From NCBI GenBank assembly GCA_009693435.1, contig SHXF01000007.1, forward strand, positions 1 through 64,000: DNA of 64,000 bases. The letters run 5' to 3'. Origin of the DNA: Betaproteobacteria bacterium. GTDB lineage: Bacteria; Pseudomonadota; Gammaproteobacteria; Burkholderiales; SG8-39. The notes beneath the pieces are model-generated. The model saw only the letters and a list, made by a program, of their open reading frames with translations. It had not been told where the DNA came from and searched no databases. Shown piece by piece: positions 10,902 to 19,998 of the stretch. A program made the position numbers and the translations under genes. Each line of letters opens with the position of its first letter. Positions within the stretch are counted from its first letter, which is position 1.

Positions 10902-11744
10902 ATGCACACCTGGCCCAAAAACAAGCGCATCGCAGTCACCGTATGCGTGATGCTGGAACTGTGGTCGGAGGGCAACGCGCCGCAGTACGGCCCGAACACC
11001 ACGTCGCTCAAGCCCGGCACCGTCGACCATAGCCGCATCGCCTGGTCGCACTATGGCGCGACAGAGGGTGTGTGGCGCTTCCTGCGCATTCTGGAGCGCC
11101 AGAAAGTGCCGGCGACCTTCCTGCCCAGCGGCCGCGTGCTGGAACTGTACCCGGATGCGATACGCGCCATCGACAAGGCCGGCCATACACTGGCGGCGCA
11201 CTCCTACACCCAGGACACGATACTCAGCCAGTTGTCGGCGGAGGAAGAGCACGCCGTCATCAAGCGTTGCGCTTCGCTGTTCGAAGGCGTGCTCGGCAGG
11301 CGTCCCGAAGGCTGGGGCAGCCCGGTGGTGAGTTTCACGCCGCACACCAACGACTTCCTGGTCGATGAAGGCTTCCGCTGGCACGTGGACGTGTACGACT
11401 CCGACCTGCCACGCGTGATCGATACAAAAAAGGGTCGCATCGTCTCCATCCCGAACTCCGACTACTCCGACAACCGCGTGTTGAAGGGCAATCCGCTGGA
11501 TCTGTTCGATGTCTACCGCGAAGCCTTCGACTATCTCTACAAGAACGAGCCGGGCAGCATGCTGGGTCTCGCGTTCCACTGCCACACCGGCGGCCGGCCG
11601 CTGATCGCCGCAATGCTGGACAAGATCCTCGGTTATATCGGCCAGCACGAGGACGTATGGTTCGCGCGCCACGGCGACCTGGCGCAATGGGCGCTGGACA
11701 ACGACAATCGTTCCACCTACGCCGCGCGGCAACGTGGCGCGTGA
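10902..11744 (+). CDS. Polysaccharide-deacetylase-fold hydrolase (PuuE/allantoinase-like)
   Basis: A 280-residue protein with the NodB-homology (carbohydrate esterase 4) fold as found in the PuuE-like allantoinase subgroup. Landmarks are VCVMLELWSEGNAPQYG near the N-terminus, KVPATFLPSGRVLE, the metal-site-like GHTLAAHSY, and HCHTGGRP near the end. The members of this subgroup hydrolyse amide bonds of small molecules more often than polysaccharides. The frame is open to 10815, but the ATG at 10902 has GGAGACAACAC just upstream. No signal peptide, so probably cytoplasmic. A single dispersed repeat copy follows the stop. Confidence 0.82.
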   Translation: MHTWPKNKRIAVTVCVMLELWSEGNAPQYGPNTTSLKPGTVDHSRIAWSHYGATEGVWRFLRILERQKVPATFLPSGRVLELYPDAIRAIDKAGHTLAAHSYTQDTILSQLSAEEEHAVIKRCASLFEGVLGRRPEGWGSPVVSFTPHTNDFLVDEGFRWHVDVYDSDLPRVIDTKKGRIVSIPNSDYSDNRVLKGNPLDLFDVYREAFDYLYKNEPGSMLGLAFHCHTGGRPLIAAMLDKILGYIGQHEDVWFARHGDLAQWALDNDNRSTYAARQRGA

Positions 11745-11751
11745 GCGTTGC

Positions 11752-11776
11752 GTTCGTCCTGAGCCTGTCGAAGGAC
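11752..11776. repeat. Single copy of the GTTCG-CTGAGCC-GTCGAAGG repeat
   Basis: A 25-bp copy starting GTTCGTCCTGAGCCTGTCG and ending AAGGAC, directly after the deacetylase-like gene. It is an exact reverse complement of the copy at 39599-39623 and shares its core with the array at 6908-7090. Confidence 0.8.
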
Positions 11777-11837
11777 ATCTGCCGTACTCCGAAGTTAGTA
11801 TTACTCTTGTAACACCCTTACCGATGCCGAGGCCGCC

Positions 11838-12122
11838 ATGCCTGCCGTCACGCTGAAATTGCCGGACGATCTCAAGTCGCGGATCAACGCACTTGCCGCC
11901 GCCAGCGGCAAATCGCCCCACGCCTTCATGGTCGACGCGCTCACCGCCCAGACCGCGCAACAGGAAAATCGGCGCGCGTTTGTTCAATCGGCACTCGAAG
12001 CGCGGGAGAACGTCGCCCGCTACGGCCTGGTACACGAGGCAGCCGATGTGCACAAATGGCTGCTCGCCCGCGCTGCCGGCAGAAAAGCGAAGCCTCCTCG
12101 CGTAAGGAAGCTGGCGAAATAG
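11838..12122 (+). CDS. Ribbon-helix-helix antitoxin (CopG/ParD-like)
   Basis: A 94-residue protein whose first 45 residues match the RHH DNA-binding fold: the beta-strand VTLKLPDDL followed by two helices (KSRINALAAASGKSPHAFM). The C-terminal half is basic and probably binds the toxin. Antitoxins of this type repress their own operon and neutralise a ParE/RelE toxin, which is the next gene, starting 4 bases after this stop. The ribosome site is weak (GAGG). Confidence 0.82.
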   Translation: MPAVTLKLPDDLKSRINALAAASGKSPHAFMVDALTAQTAQQENRRAFVQSALEARENVARYGLVHEAADVHKWLLARAAGRKAKPPRVRKLAK

Positions 12123-12126
12123 CATC

Positions 12127-12426
12127 GTGCCGGGCGTCGTCTACGCACCACGAGCGCTGCGCGACCTCGAACGGCTGCGGGATTTCCTCGCGGAGCATGA
12201 TACCGATGTCGCCCTCGCGGCAGCGCACGCTATCGCGGATGCGGTAGCGGCGCTGGAACGCCATCCCTTGATCGGCCGAACGGTCGAGAACGGCTTGCGC
12301 GAGCTGGTCATTTCGCGAGGCCGTACCGGATATGTCGCGTTGTATGACTATCTCGAAATCATCGACGCGGTTGTCATTCTGGCGGTGCGGCACCAGCGCG
12401 AGTCCGGGTTCGCGCAAGACAAGTGA
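12127..12426 (+). CDS. ParE/RelE-superfamily toxin
   Basis: A 99-residue protein of the RelE/ParE fold: VYAPRALRDLERLRDFLAEHD at the start, a helix pair, HPLIGRTVENGLRELV, and the C-terminal strand pattern DAVVILAVRHQRESGF. ParE members inhibit gyrase while RelE members cleave mRNA; which applies here cannot be told. The start is GTG, 4 bases after the antitoxin stop. It forms a toxin-antitoxin operon with the preceding gene, standing alone between metabolic genes. Confidence 0.85.
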   Translation: MPGVVYAPRALRDLERLRDFLAEHDTDVALAAAHAIADAVAALERHPLIGRTVENGLRELVISRGRTGYVALYDYLEIIDAVVILAVRHQRESGFAQDK

Positions 12427-12627
12427 GTGATGTTTATTTCACTCCGAAGAGGAAGATTTCCAGCTGCATCGCGCCCGGGGAGCTCCTCGAATTGAATAGG
12501 CATGCTGGAGAACTGCACTCCAGGTGGTACGCCGATTTCCCCAATCTGCGTTCGCCGTAGCGTAGCCTTGGAATTTTCTGAACGAAATCAAGTTTGTGCA
12601 ATTCGAGCCATAGGAGACAGTTCTTTT

Positions 12628-13626
12628 ATGAACACTACACCCGCCATTCGCCGATCCCGTGCCGCTAAGACGATCGCCGCCATCGCCGCCCTGGTCTTCG
12701 CCTTTACCGCGCTCCCCTCGCACGCCGCGGACGAGGTCTATCCGTCACGCCCGGTCCGCCTCATCGTCACCAACCTGCCCGGTGGCCAGGCCGATGGCAT
12801 CGCGCGCCTGCTGGCGCAGATGCTGGGATCGCGACTCGGCCAGACGGTGATCGTCGAGAACCGCGTCGGCGCGACCGGCCAGATCGCCACGGACGCCGTG
12901 ATCAAGGCGCGACCCGACGGCTACACCATCATGCTGGCGAGCGCCGACACGGTGCTGCTGCCGGCCACGCGGCTCACGGCGCCCTACGATCCGGTCAGGG
13001 ATTTTTCGCCCGTCGCGACGCTGTCGAGTTCCCCCATGGTGATATCCATCCACCCCAAAGTGCCCGCGGCGAACCTGGCGGAACTGGTGGCGTACGCCAA
13101 AGCCAACCCCGGCGCCATCCGCTACGGCTCGCACGGCATAGGCGGCGTGCTGCACCTCATAGGCGAGATGCTGCGGTTGCGCGCCGGCATCGACATCGTG
13201 CACGTCCCCTACAAGGGCGGCTCGGAAGCTGCGACCGCGGTGATTGCCGGCCAGGTGGAAATGGGCGTGATGGGCATACCCAGCGTATCCGGACGCCGCG
13301 AGCAGTTGCGGGTATTGGCGCAGACCGGCAGCGCGCGCCATCCGGCGCTGACCGACGTGCCGACCACGCGCGAGGCGGGCTTTGCCGAAGTGTTCGCCAT
13401 CAACTGGTTCGGCATCCTCGCGCCGTCCAATACACCGTCTGCCATCACCGGCCGCCTCAACACCGAGATCAACGTCATCCTCGCGCAGGAGAATTTCAAA
13501 CAGGGCCTGCTGCGCTTCGGCGCAGAACCCTTCGCGCAATCGGTCGGCGACTACGGCCGCTTCATTGCCGATGACACGAAACGCTGGGCCACCGTGGTGC
13601 TGAATGCCGGTGTGCCGAGGCAGTAG
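12628..13626 (+). CDS. Bug-family solute-binding protein
   Basis: A 332-residue secreted binding protein. The signal peptide has a basic start (NTTPAIRRSRAAK), a hydrophobic stretch and SHAADEVYPSRPVRL at the cleavage region. Family segments visible: VIVENRVGATGQIATD, ARPDGYTIML, VHVPYKGGSEA and the C-terminal NAGVPRQ. The frame is open to 12502, but the ATG at 12628 follows TAGGAGACAG and starts the signal peptide. It is a single gene between a toxin-antitoxin pair and the signalling operon on the other strand. A short copy of its last codons recurs at 13673. Confidence 0.92.
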   Translation: MNTTPAIRRSRAAKTIAAIAALVFAFTALPSHAADEVYPSRPVRLIVTNLPGGQADGIARLLAQMLGSRLGQTVIVENRVGATGQIATDAVIKARPDGYTIMLASADTVLLPATRLTAPYDPVRDFSPVATLSSSPMVISIHPKVPAANLAELVAYAKANPGAIRYGSHGIGGVLHLIGEMLRLRAGIDIVHVPYKGGSEAATAVIAGQVEMGVMGIPSVSGRREQLRVLAQTGSARHPALTDVPTTREAGFAEVFAINWFGILAPSNTPSAITGRLNTEINVILAQENFKQGLLRFGAEPFAQSVGDYGRFIADDTKRWATVVLNAGVPRQ

Positions 13627-13655
13627 GGCACAGCTTCAGCGCGCCGAATACCGGT

Positions 13656-13697
13656 GGGGGCAAATGCGGTCATGAATGCAGGCGTGCCGAGGCAGTA
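13656..13697 (+). pseudogene. 3'-end remnant of a second Bug gene (duplication scar)
   Basis: The 25 bases at 13673-13697 repeat the last 25 bases before the final stop base of the preceding gene (13601-13625) with two mismatches. Read in frame they give GANAVMNAGVPRQ then a TAA stop, parallel to TVVLNAGVPRQ of the intact gene. This looks like the tail of a tandem Bug paralogue whose body has been deleted. It is too short to be sure. Confidence 0.45.
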
Positions 13698-13737
13698 ACC
13701 GGCCTGCGGTAAATCGCGCTCCGGCGTGATACGGGCA

Positions 13738-15597
13738 CTATCCGCGCGTGTCGCCCCGCAATGCCGCCGCGAAGCGTCCGCCCAGCGATTTGAGCCGCGA
13801 CAGTATGCTGCGCGAACTGGCCGTTTCCCCGGCGTGGCGCGGCGCCTCGGTGCGCGCGAGTTCCGGCGTCTCGCGCATCCGCTCGTAGCGCTCCAGCCCT
13901 TCACCCACCGCCTGCTCCAGCAAGGAGTAATTCACCGGTTTCTTAAGGAACTTGTGTATCCGCGCTTCGTTGATGAGACTGATGATCAGTTCCGAATCGT
14001 TTGCGTCCGACACCACGACGAACTGCGTGCGCGGCGACTGCCCCTTCAGCACCCGCAGCAAGGCGGCCGGGTCATCGCTTCCCTGGACGTCCAGATCGAA
14101 CACCAGCGTGCCCACGTCCTCGCGCGCCAGAATCGGCAGCGCTTCGTCCAGGTCGGGCGCATCCATGACGCGGTAACGACCGCGCGCCATCTCGCGGGCG
14201 GCGCGCCCCATCGCCGTATCCCCGAGCGCCAGCACCACGGCACTGACTTTCGGCGGCGGACCGCCGCGCGCGCCGGCCGCTTCGACCGCGATGGCAATGT
14301 CCGCGGCTTCGTTGACCGTTTCCCTCAGACTCTCGGTTTGCCAGGGTTTGTTAAGGAAGCGGAATACTTCACCCTCATTGACCGAACCGACGATCGCGGA
14401 AAGATCGGAATAGCCTGTCAGCAGTATGCGCACCATGGTGGGCGCTAGGGTCTTTGCCTGGCGCAGGAACTCGACCCCGGTCATGCCGGGCATGCGCTGG
14501 TCGCTGATGACGACATGGAATCGCCGCGCCTTGATCCGTTCCAGCGCTTCCGCGCCGCTGGTCACGGTCTCGACATCGAAGGATTCCTGCAGCACCAGCG
14601 CGATCGCGTTCAGCACGCGCTCCTCGTCGTCCAGGCACAGCACCGAGGGGCGCTTGACCACCGCCGCCGTCGCGCCAGCCGGCTTGGCGCCGGCCGCCGC
14701 GCCCAGCGCCCGGCGCAGGGCGCCGGCGTTTCCCGCCAGGCGCATTCCCGGCCTTGCCGCGACCGCCGCCGGAGCGGACTTCGATTCGTAAGCCCGCCGC
14801 AATTCGCCGAGAAACTCACCGGCGCTGGCGTAACGGTCTTCGTGCCGCTTCGCCAGGGCTTGGGCAAGCACGCGATCGAGATCGGGCGGCAGGCGGGCAT
14901 CGATGGCGGACGGCGGTGTCGCATCGGCCTCGAGTATCTGCTTCATCAGATGGCCGCCCTGCCCCTCGAACGGGCGACGAGCGCAAAGCACTTCGTAGAT
15001 CAGGACGGCGGCGGCATAGATGTCGGTGCGTTCGGTCGCCTGCTCGCCGTTGTATTGTTCAGGGGCCATGTAATGCGGCGTGCCTAACACGTGGCCGAAC
15101 TGCGTATAACTGGCGCGATTGATGCGGGCAATGCCGAAATCACTGATCTTGGCTGCGCCCTCGCTGGTCATGAGCACGTTGCCGGGCTTCACGTCGCGGT
15201 GCACCACACCGCGTGAATGCGAGTAATCGAGCGCCTCCAGCAATTGCCCGAGCACGGCGGGCAGACGATCCGGTTCCGGGCGATAACCGCCACGCAAATG
15301 CCTGAGTAGCGACGGGCCGTCGACACGCTCCATCACGATCCACGCGTGCGTCTCGTTCTCGCCATACTCGTAGATCGAGACTATGTTCGGATGGTTCAGT
15401 GCTCCGGCGGCCTGGGCTTCGCGCTTGAACCGACTCAGGACCTCGTGCGATTCCGCAGGATCGAGGTCGGCTCGCGTCACCACCTTGATCGCGACGGGGC
15501 GCTGGATGACAGGATCCATCGCCGCGTACACGATCGCCATGCCGCCGCGACCGAGTTCGCTCTCGATGCGGTACTTGCCTATGTATTCGGGGGCCAT
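13738..15597 (-). CDS. Ser/Thr protein kinase fused to two receiver domains
   Basis: A 619-residue cytoplasmic protein. Residues 9-270 are a Hanks-type kinase: glycine loop GRGGMA (16-21), Lys38, Glu60, HRD 133-135, DFG 153-155, APE 178-180, all intact. A linker of about 45 residues rich in Ala precedes a receiver domain (317-430) with DDE 323-325, phospho-acceptor Asp366 and Lys417. A second receiver-like domain (452-570) keeps an Asp around 501-503 and a Lys near 552 but lacks the N-terminal acidic pair, so it is probably degenerate. It starts 4 bases after the histidine kinase stop, suggesting that the histidine kinase phosphorylates the receiver and so controls Ser/Thr kinase output. Targets unknown; the FHA protein is the obvious candidate. 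Confidence 0.93.
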   Translation of the reverse strand: MAPEYIGKYRIESELGRGGMAIVYAAMDPVIQRPVAIKVVTRADLDPAESHEVLSRFKREAQAAGALNHPNIVSIYEYGENETHAWIVMERVDGPSLLRHLRGGYRPEPDRLPAVLGQLLEALDYSHSRGVVHRDVKPGNVLMTSEGAAKISDFGIARINRASYTQFGHVLGTPHYMAPEQYNGEQATERTDIYAAAVLIYEVLCARRPFEGQGGHLMKQILEADATPPSAIDARLPPDLDRVLAQALAKRHEDRYASAGEFLGELRRAYESKSAPAAVAARPGMRLAGNAGALRRALGAAAGAKPAGATAAVVKRPSVLCLDDEERVLNAIALVLQESFDVETVTSGAEALERIKARRFHVVISDQRMPGMTGVEFLRQAKTLAPTMVRILLTGYSDLSAIVGSVNEGEVFRFLNKPWQTESLRETVNEAADIAIAVEAAGARGGPPPKVSAVVLALGDTAMGRAAREMARGRYRVMDAPDLDEALPILAREDVGTLVFDLDVQGSDDPAALLRVLKGQSPRTQFVVVSDANDSELIISLINEARIHKFLKKPVNYSLLEQAVGEGLERYERMRETPELARTEAPRHAGETASSRSILSRLKSLGGRFAAALRGDTRG

Positions 15598-15601
15598 GGG
15601 A

Positions 15602-17368
15602 TCAGGCTTTCGCTACGGCCGGACGTGAGCCGGCCGGGGGACCGGACGGGGCACTGACCACCGCCTTGGAAAGGGCCGTGGGGATACTCGCAGGCTGCGT
15701 GACGGGCAGATTCATCCGAAACCGGGTGCCCACGCCCACCACGGACTCGACTTCGAGTCTTCCGCCGTGACTCTCCACGATACGGTAGCAGATCGACAGC
15801 CCCAGCCCGGTGCCCTTGCCGACTTCCTTGGTGGTAAAGAACGGATCGAATATTTTCGGCAACACCTCGGGCGGAATGCCGTGCCCGTTGTCGATGACGT
15901 CCACCCAGACTTGGTCCTTGCCGCTCATGCCGCTGCACAGGATGATCATGCCGTCCTTCTCGGACACGGCCTGCGCCGCGTTGCCGATCAGGTTGAGAAA
16001 CACCTGATTGATTTCCGATGGAGAGCAGGAAATGTGCGGAATGGATCCATATTCTTTGCGTACCTGCCGGTTTCCCAGCAGGTTGCGCGCAATGCGCAGC
16101 GTGCTTTCCAGGCCCACATGCAGGTCGTAATCCGCCACCTTGCTGCGGTCCAGACGGCTGAAATCCTTCAGGTTGGAGATGATTTCCGAGATCTGCCCGA
16201 TGCCGTAGAGCCCGTCCTTCACCGCGGTGCCGAGGTTCTCATCGGCGCGCCGGTCGCGCAAATCCCCTATCAGGTCGCGCACCGCCGAGAACTGGGACTC
16301 GAGGCGTGACTCGTCGGGACTCTCGTCGGACAACAGTCCGAGCAGCGCCTCGGTTTCGGTGGCGAGCCGGGCATTGGCCGCAATCCGCGCATCCACCACC
16401 TCCAGGCTCGCCTTCACATAGGCCAGCGGGGTGTTCACCTCGTGCGCAATGCCGGCGACCATCTGCCCCAGCGAGGACATTTTCTCGCTCTGCACGAGCA
16501 GCGCCTCCGATTCCTTGAGCCGGGTCATCGCCTGGGAAAGTTCCCGGGTGCGCGCGACGACCCGCTCCTCCAGCGATTCGTTCACCTCGTGCAGCTGCCG
16601 GTTGACGAGATCGACCTGCCGACGGCTGGAAGCGAGGCCCAAAGCCAGGTTGCCGAGCACCACGACCAGGAAACCCGAGTAGTAAAGCAGGTAGACCCGG
16701 AACAGCTCTATGGTGTCGATCGCCTCGCTCATGGCCCGCTGCAGCGAGCGCGTAACCAGATCGAGGCGCGGTCCGGTGGAGGCGAACAAGGCCAGTTCGA
16801 ACAGCGATTCCGGGCTGGCGTTGCGGTCGCTTTCGATGCCCGGGGGCCCAGCGGTACGAGGGAGCAGCGCGCCCGCCTGTGCCTCGGACGACGTATCCCG
16901 AGTCACCTTACCCGAATTATCGAGCGTCGCCATGTAGCGCGCGACGAGGTCCGCCTTCTCTTCAAAGGCCCGCTTCAACTCGGCCAGCTCGCGCCCCGGC
17001 ACCAGGGAGGTGAACTGAAACACCTGCAGCTGCAGCCGGACGTGGATGCTCTGGCTCGGCGCCGACGGCGCGGACGCGGCACCCGGGGAAGCCGCGCCGG
17101 CAGGCGTCGAAGCGGGACCGGTTTCGCGACCGTAGCGCGCACGAATGAGGCGATCATTCCAGCGCTGGTCGATTGTGCGCAGCTCGTTCACTGTCGCAAG
17201 CGCCTCGTCTCCGGCATGCAGGTCCACTCCCTGGCTTTGAATGTAGAAAAATGCCCAGCCACCGGCCAGCACCAGTGCGCCGGAGACATACGCCAGACTG
17301 CGCAGCACCCCTTTGCCTCTGCCCGACCTCTTTTGCTTGTCGGCGGTCTTTTGCGTGCCCGCGCTCAT
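15602..17368 (-). CDS. Membrane sensor histidine kinase (DAHL-like sensor)
   Basis: A 588-residue hybrid-less sensor kinase. One membrane segment at about 22-44, a 180-residue periplasmic region, mainly helical and resembling the DAHL sensor domain, interrupted by an Ala/Pro/Ser-rich insert at about 85-105, then a second membrane segment at about 223-246. A coiled coil (250-298) leads to the HisKA domain with His309 in [10 protein letters not shown] and a HATPase domain with [20 protein letters not shown] and [12 protein letters not shown] at 17368 is used, with only a weak upstream AAGG. The upstream 33 codons remain open with Lys/Ala-rich repeats but offer no standard start. It is the middle gene of the FHA-kinase-kinase operon. 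Confidence 0.92.
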   Translation of the reverse strand: MSAGTQKTADKQKRSGRGKGVLRSLAYVSGALVLAGGWAFFYIQSQGVDLHAGDEALATVNELRTIDQRWNDRLIRARYGRETGPASTPAGAASPGAASAPSAPSQSIHVRLQLQVFQFTSLVPGRELAELKRAFEEKADLVARYMATLDNSGKVTRDTSSEAQAGALLPRTAGPPGIESDRNASPESLFELALFASTGPRLDLVTRSLQRAMSEAIDTIELFRVYLLYYSGFLVVVLGNLALGLASSRRQVDLVNRQLHEVNESLEERVVARTRELSQAMTRLKESEALLVQSEKMSSLGQMVAGIAHEVNTPLAYVKASLEVVDARIAANARLATETEALLGLLSDESPDESRLESQFSAVRDLIGDLRDRRADENLGTAVKDGLYGIGQISEIISNLKDFSRLDRSKVADYDLHVGLESTLRIARNLLGNRQVRKEYGSIPHISCSPSEINQVFLNLIGNAAQAVSEKDGMIILCSGMSGKDQVWVDVIDNGHGIPPEVLPKIFDPFFTTKEVGKGTGLGLSICYRIVESHGGRLEVESVVGVGTRFRMNLPVTQPASIPTALSKAVVSAPSGPPAGSRPAVAKA

Positions 17369-17502
17369 CTGCGTATCGGCGCCCTTCTGCGCGCCGGCGC
17401 CCTGTTGCGTGATGGCGCCCTTTTTTGCGGCGGAACCCTTTTTCTTTTCGGCGCTAATTTTCGAAGCTCATTGGTCTAGGCGTGCAGGTCCGCGCGGAAC
17501 TA

Positions 17503-18489
17503 TCAGGAATCAATCGTCAGTTGCACAGTGCAGTGCGGACCGAAACGGATTTTTGCATCGAATTCGACGAGGACGGCATTTCCCTTGACTATCCTCTCGT
17601 CATTGACGAAGGTGCCGTTGCGCGAGTGCAGGTCCCGCACCCAGATGCCCATGGAGCAGGCGGTCAGTTCGGCATGCTTGCGCGACAGATGGAGATCCGA
17701 AGCAAGCTTGGCCGCGTACGGGCAGACACGCTGTTCGCGGCCGACGATCAAATGCTCGCCCAACCTGGTTGTTACGCCCCAGGGCCAGGCGATGCTCGCC
17801 TGCACGAACGCAGCCTCCGCCCCGGCGGGCGACTGGACGACGGAATCGGTGTTGTCCGACAGGTTATCGGCCGCCAGTATGGATGCGCTGCGCACCAACA
17901 GGCTCTGGCCGCGCACCCTCGGTTCTACGACTTCGCCGGGTCGGGCGATAATGGTTTCAGCCATACTCTCCTGCAATGCGGCATCAGCCGTGCTGTTCCT
18001 GGCTGCGGTGCCGTTCCCCGTCTCGGTCTCGCCCTCGATTTTCCGGACGGGCGCCTCGGTCGCGCCTTCCCTGTCTGCCGCGGACGGAACAGCAACCGGC
18101 ACGACGACCGCCTCCGCCCACGTCCCGGGCTTGACGCTGACACCCTTGGCCAGCAATTGCGCCTCGATCTCGAGTATCAGCTTCTGCGATTCCAGCCGGG
18201 CTTGCGAATAGTGCTGCCGGAACGCTTCGTCCAGCGCGTCGTCGCCGTCGTTGTCCGCAGGCGACAGGCCAAGAAACCTGCGAAAGGAAATGCGATCCCG
18301 GTATGCATCCAGCAGGGCCGCTTCGTTCAAGCCGTACCAGCGCGCCAGCAGCAGCATTTTCAGCACGACAGGCGACAGGTCGGCCAACGCCGCTTTGCCA
18401 TCGGATTGAACCGACGCGATAAGCGACCCCCAATCGATCAGACGATCGATTTGCAGCAGGAAGTGCTCTGAACGCGTCTTGTCGGACAT
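17503..18489 (-). CDS. FHA-domain protein with IS5-transposase-like N-terminus
   Basis: A 328-residue protein. Residues 8-130 closely resemble the N-terminal domain (DUF772) of IS5-family transposases: QIDRLIDWGSL, LLLARWYGLNEA (47-58), DRISFRRFLGL (65-75), and LLAKGVSVKPGTWAEAVVV (112-130), where a transposase has GxxxKxGTxVDATxI with the first catalytic Asp. Here that Asp is absent and the whole DDE catalytic domain is missing. After an acidic Ser/Thr-rich linker (about 135-230) comes an FHA domain (236-326) with GR at 250-251, SRKH 269-272 and NGT 291-293. FHA domains bind phosphothreonine, so the linked Ser/Thr kinase operon is a likely partner. A domesticated transposase fragment is inferred. 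Confidence 0.88.
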   Translation of the reverse strand: MSDKTRSEHFLLQIDRLIDWGSLIASVQSDGKAALADLSPVVLKMLLLARWYGLNEAALLDAYRDRISFRRFLGLSPADNDGDDALDEAFRQHYSQARLESQKLILEIEAQLLAKGVSVKPGTWAEAVVVPVAVPSAADREGATEAPVRKIEGETETGNGTAARNSTADAALQESMAETIIARPGEVVEPRVRGQSLLVRSASILAADNLSDNTDSVVQSPAGAEAAFVQASIAWPWGVTTRLGEHLIVGREQRVCPYAAKLASDLHLSRKHAELTACSMGIWVRDLHSRNGTFVNDERIVKGNAVLVEFDAKIRFGPHCTVQLTIDS

Positions 18490-18709
18490 GGGATGAATTC
18501 AGGCTTCCGACGAACAATCCGGCGGAAGACATGAGCTTGGACAGTGACTCGTCCCGGAATTAAACCACAAAACCCCGTCTGCCCAGAGTCGGGCGAGCCG
18601 CGCACGGGGTAAATTTGCGCTCAAGGGCCAGGCCGCGCATCGCCGCACAATAGAGCGAACTGGCAAGGCTGGCGCGCCTGACGGAGACCCGGACTCATTT
18701 GCCTGTCGC

Positions 18710-19837
18710 TTATTTCAACGCTTCCAGCAATCGCAACACCGGCGCGACGCGCACGCCTTCGCGCGTAACGTAATCGCGCGTGGTACGCGCCGCGACTTGC
18801 CAGGCATCGACCTGAGGGAAGCGCTGCTTCAGATAGCGTATGCCGGCGCCTACCGGCCCATCGCCCATCTTGCATTCGATAAAACTCACCGGCTGGCGCG
18901 CGACCATCACTACAAAATCCACTTCGCGCCCGTCGGTGTCGCGGAAATAGCGCAACTCGGCGTCGCGCCCCTCAACGTCACTTTGCCAATGCACCCACTT
19001 GAGCAAATGGCTGGCCACCAGATTCTCGAATCGGGCGCCTTCCTCTTCGACCACCGACCAATCGAAATGATAGTGTTTCTGGGCCTTTTTGACGGCGCGA
19101 ATGCGGGGCGCACCGAACGGTGCAATCCGGTAGATCGAATAGAGCCGCTCCAGCACCTCGATCCAGCCGCTGACCATGCGATGCGATAGCGACAAATCCT
19201 CGCGCAGGCCATTAAGTGAGAGCGGGCTGCCGACCAGTCCCGGCAAGCGCATCACCAGCAATTCAAGTTGCCCCAGGTCGTCGATCCGCTCCAGGCTGAC
19301 TACTTCCTCGCGCATCAGCCGGTCGCGGTAATCGCGTGCCCAGCGTCGTGCCTGGCGCTCCGAGCCCGAAAAAAAGGGGTCCGGAAATCCGCCTAGGCGC
19401 AGCAGTTGCTCAAAATCGGATTGCGACTTGATTCCCAGTTCGGCCACGGAGAACGGGTGCAGGCGCAGATAGTGATAGCGCCCTTGCAGAGAATCGCCGC
19501 CGTAGCGGTAGTAATCGAGGCGTGCGCTGCCCGTCACCAGGATTCGTCTGGCGTCGCCATGGATGTCAAACAGGCCTTTGAGGAATCCACGCCAGTGGCG
19601 ATATTTGTGAATTTCGTCGAAGAACCAGGCGTCGCCGGCGGGCAGCTGATGCTTGAGAATCGCCGCGCGATGCGCCGCGAAGTCCCAGTTCAGGTAGGCG
19701 GAGGGGTTGGGAATCAGCTCCCTGCCGAGGCTCGTCTTGCCTACCTGGCGCGGCCCTCCGAGGAAAACCATCTTGCGGGAAAGGTCCTCCTCGAGCGTCG
19801 GCAGGAGATACCGTGGATAACGCGTTTTGGCCCCCAT
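18710..19837 (-). CDS. AAA-family ATPase with DUF4143 C-terminus
   Basis: A 375-residue protein. The N-terminal AAA_14 domain has Walker A GGPRQVGKTS (about 28-37) and Walker B AWFFDEIHK (about 70-78), and a sensor-type VTGSARLDYY. The C-terminal DUF4143 region ends in a nuclease-like motif (EVDFVVM...FIECKMGDG) resembling a PD-(D/E)xK site. Such ATPases are common as single genes in bacterial genomes; their role is unknown, though defence or mobile-element functions have been suggested. No partner gene is adjacent. The 220 bases between it and the FHA gene hold nothing that I can identify. Confidence 0.87.
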   Translation of the reverse strand: MGAKTRYPRYLLPTLEEDLSRKMVFLGGPRQVGKTSLGRELIPNPSAYLNWDFAAHRAAILKHQLPAGDAWFFDEIHKYRHWRGFLKGLFDIHGDARRILVTGSARLDYYRYGGDSLQGRYHYLRLHPFSVAELGIKSQSDFEQLLRLGGFPDPFFSGSERQARRWARDYRDRLMREEVVSLERIDDLGQLELLVMRLPGLVGSPLSLNGLREDLSLSHRMVSGWIEVLERLYSIYRIAPFGAPRIRAVKKAQKHYHFDWSVVEEEGARFENLVASHLLKWVHWQSDVEGRDAELRYFRDTDGREVDFVVMVARQPVSFIECKMGDGPVGAGIRYLKQRFPQVDAWQVAARTTRDYVTREGVRVAPVLRLLEALK

Positions 19838-19998
19838 GACGAGTCATTATACGCACGGTAGATTTCTCAGGGATGAAAAAAAACTCATGGTTTTTTTTGC
19901 AGGGACGGGAATATTTCGTCGTCCTTCACGAGTCGCGTAGGCGCCGGTCTGCTTCTGCGTGTTCGACATGATTGGCCTGGCTCGAAATCATTCAATTC

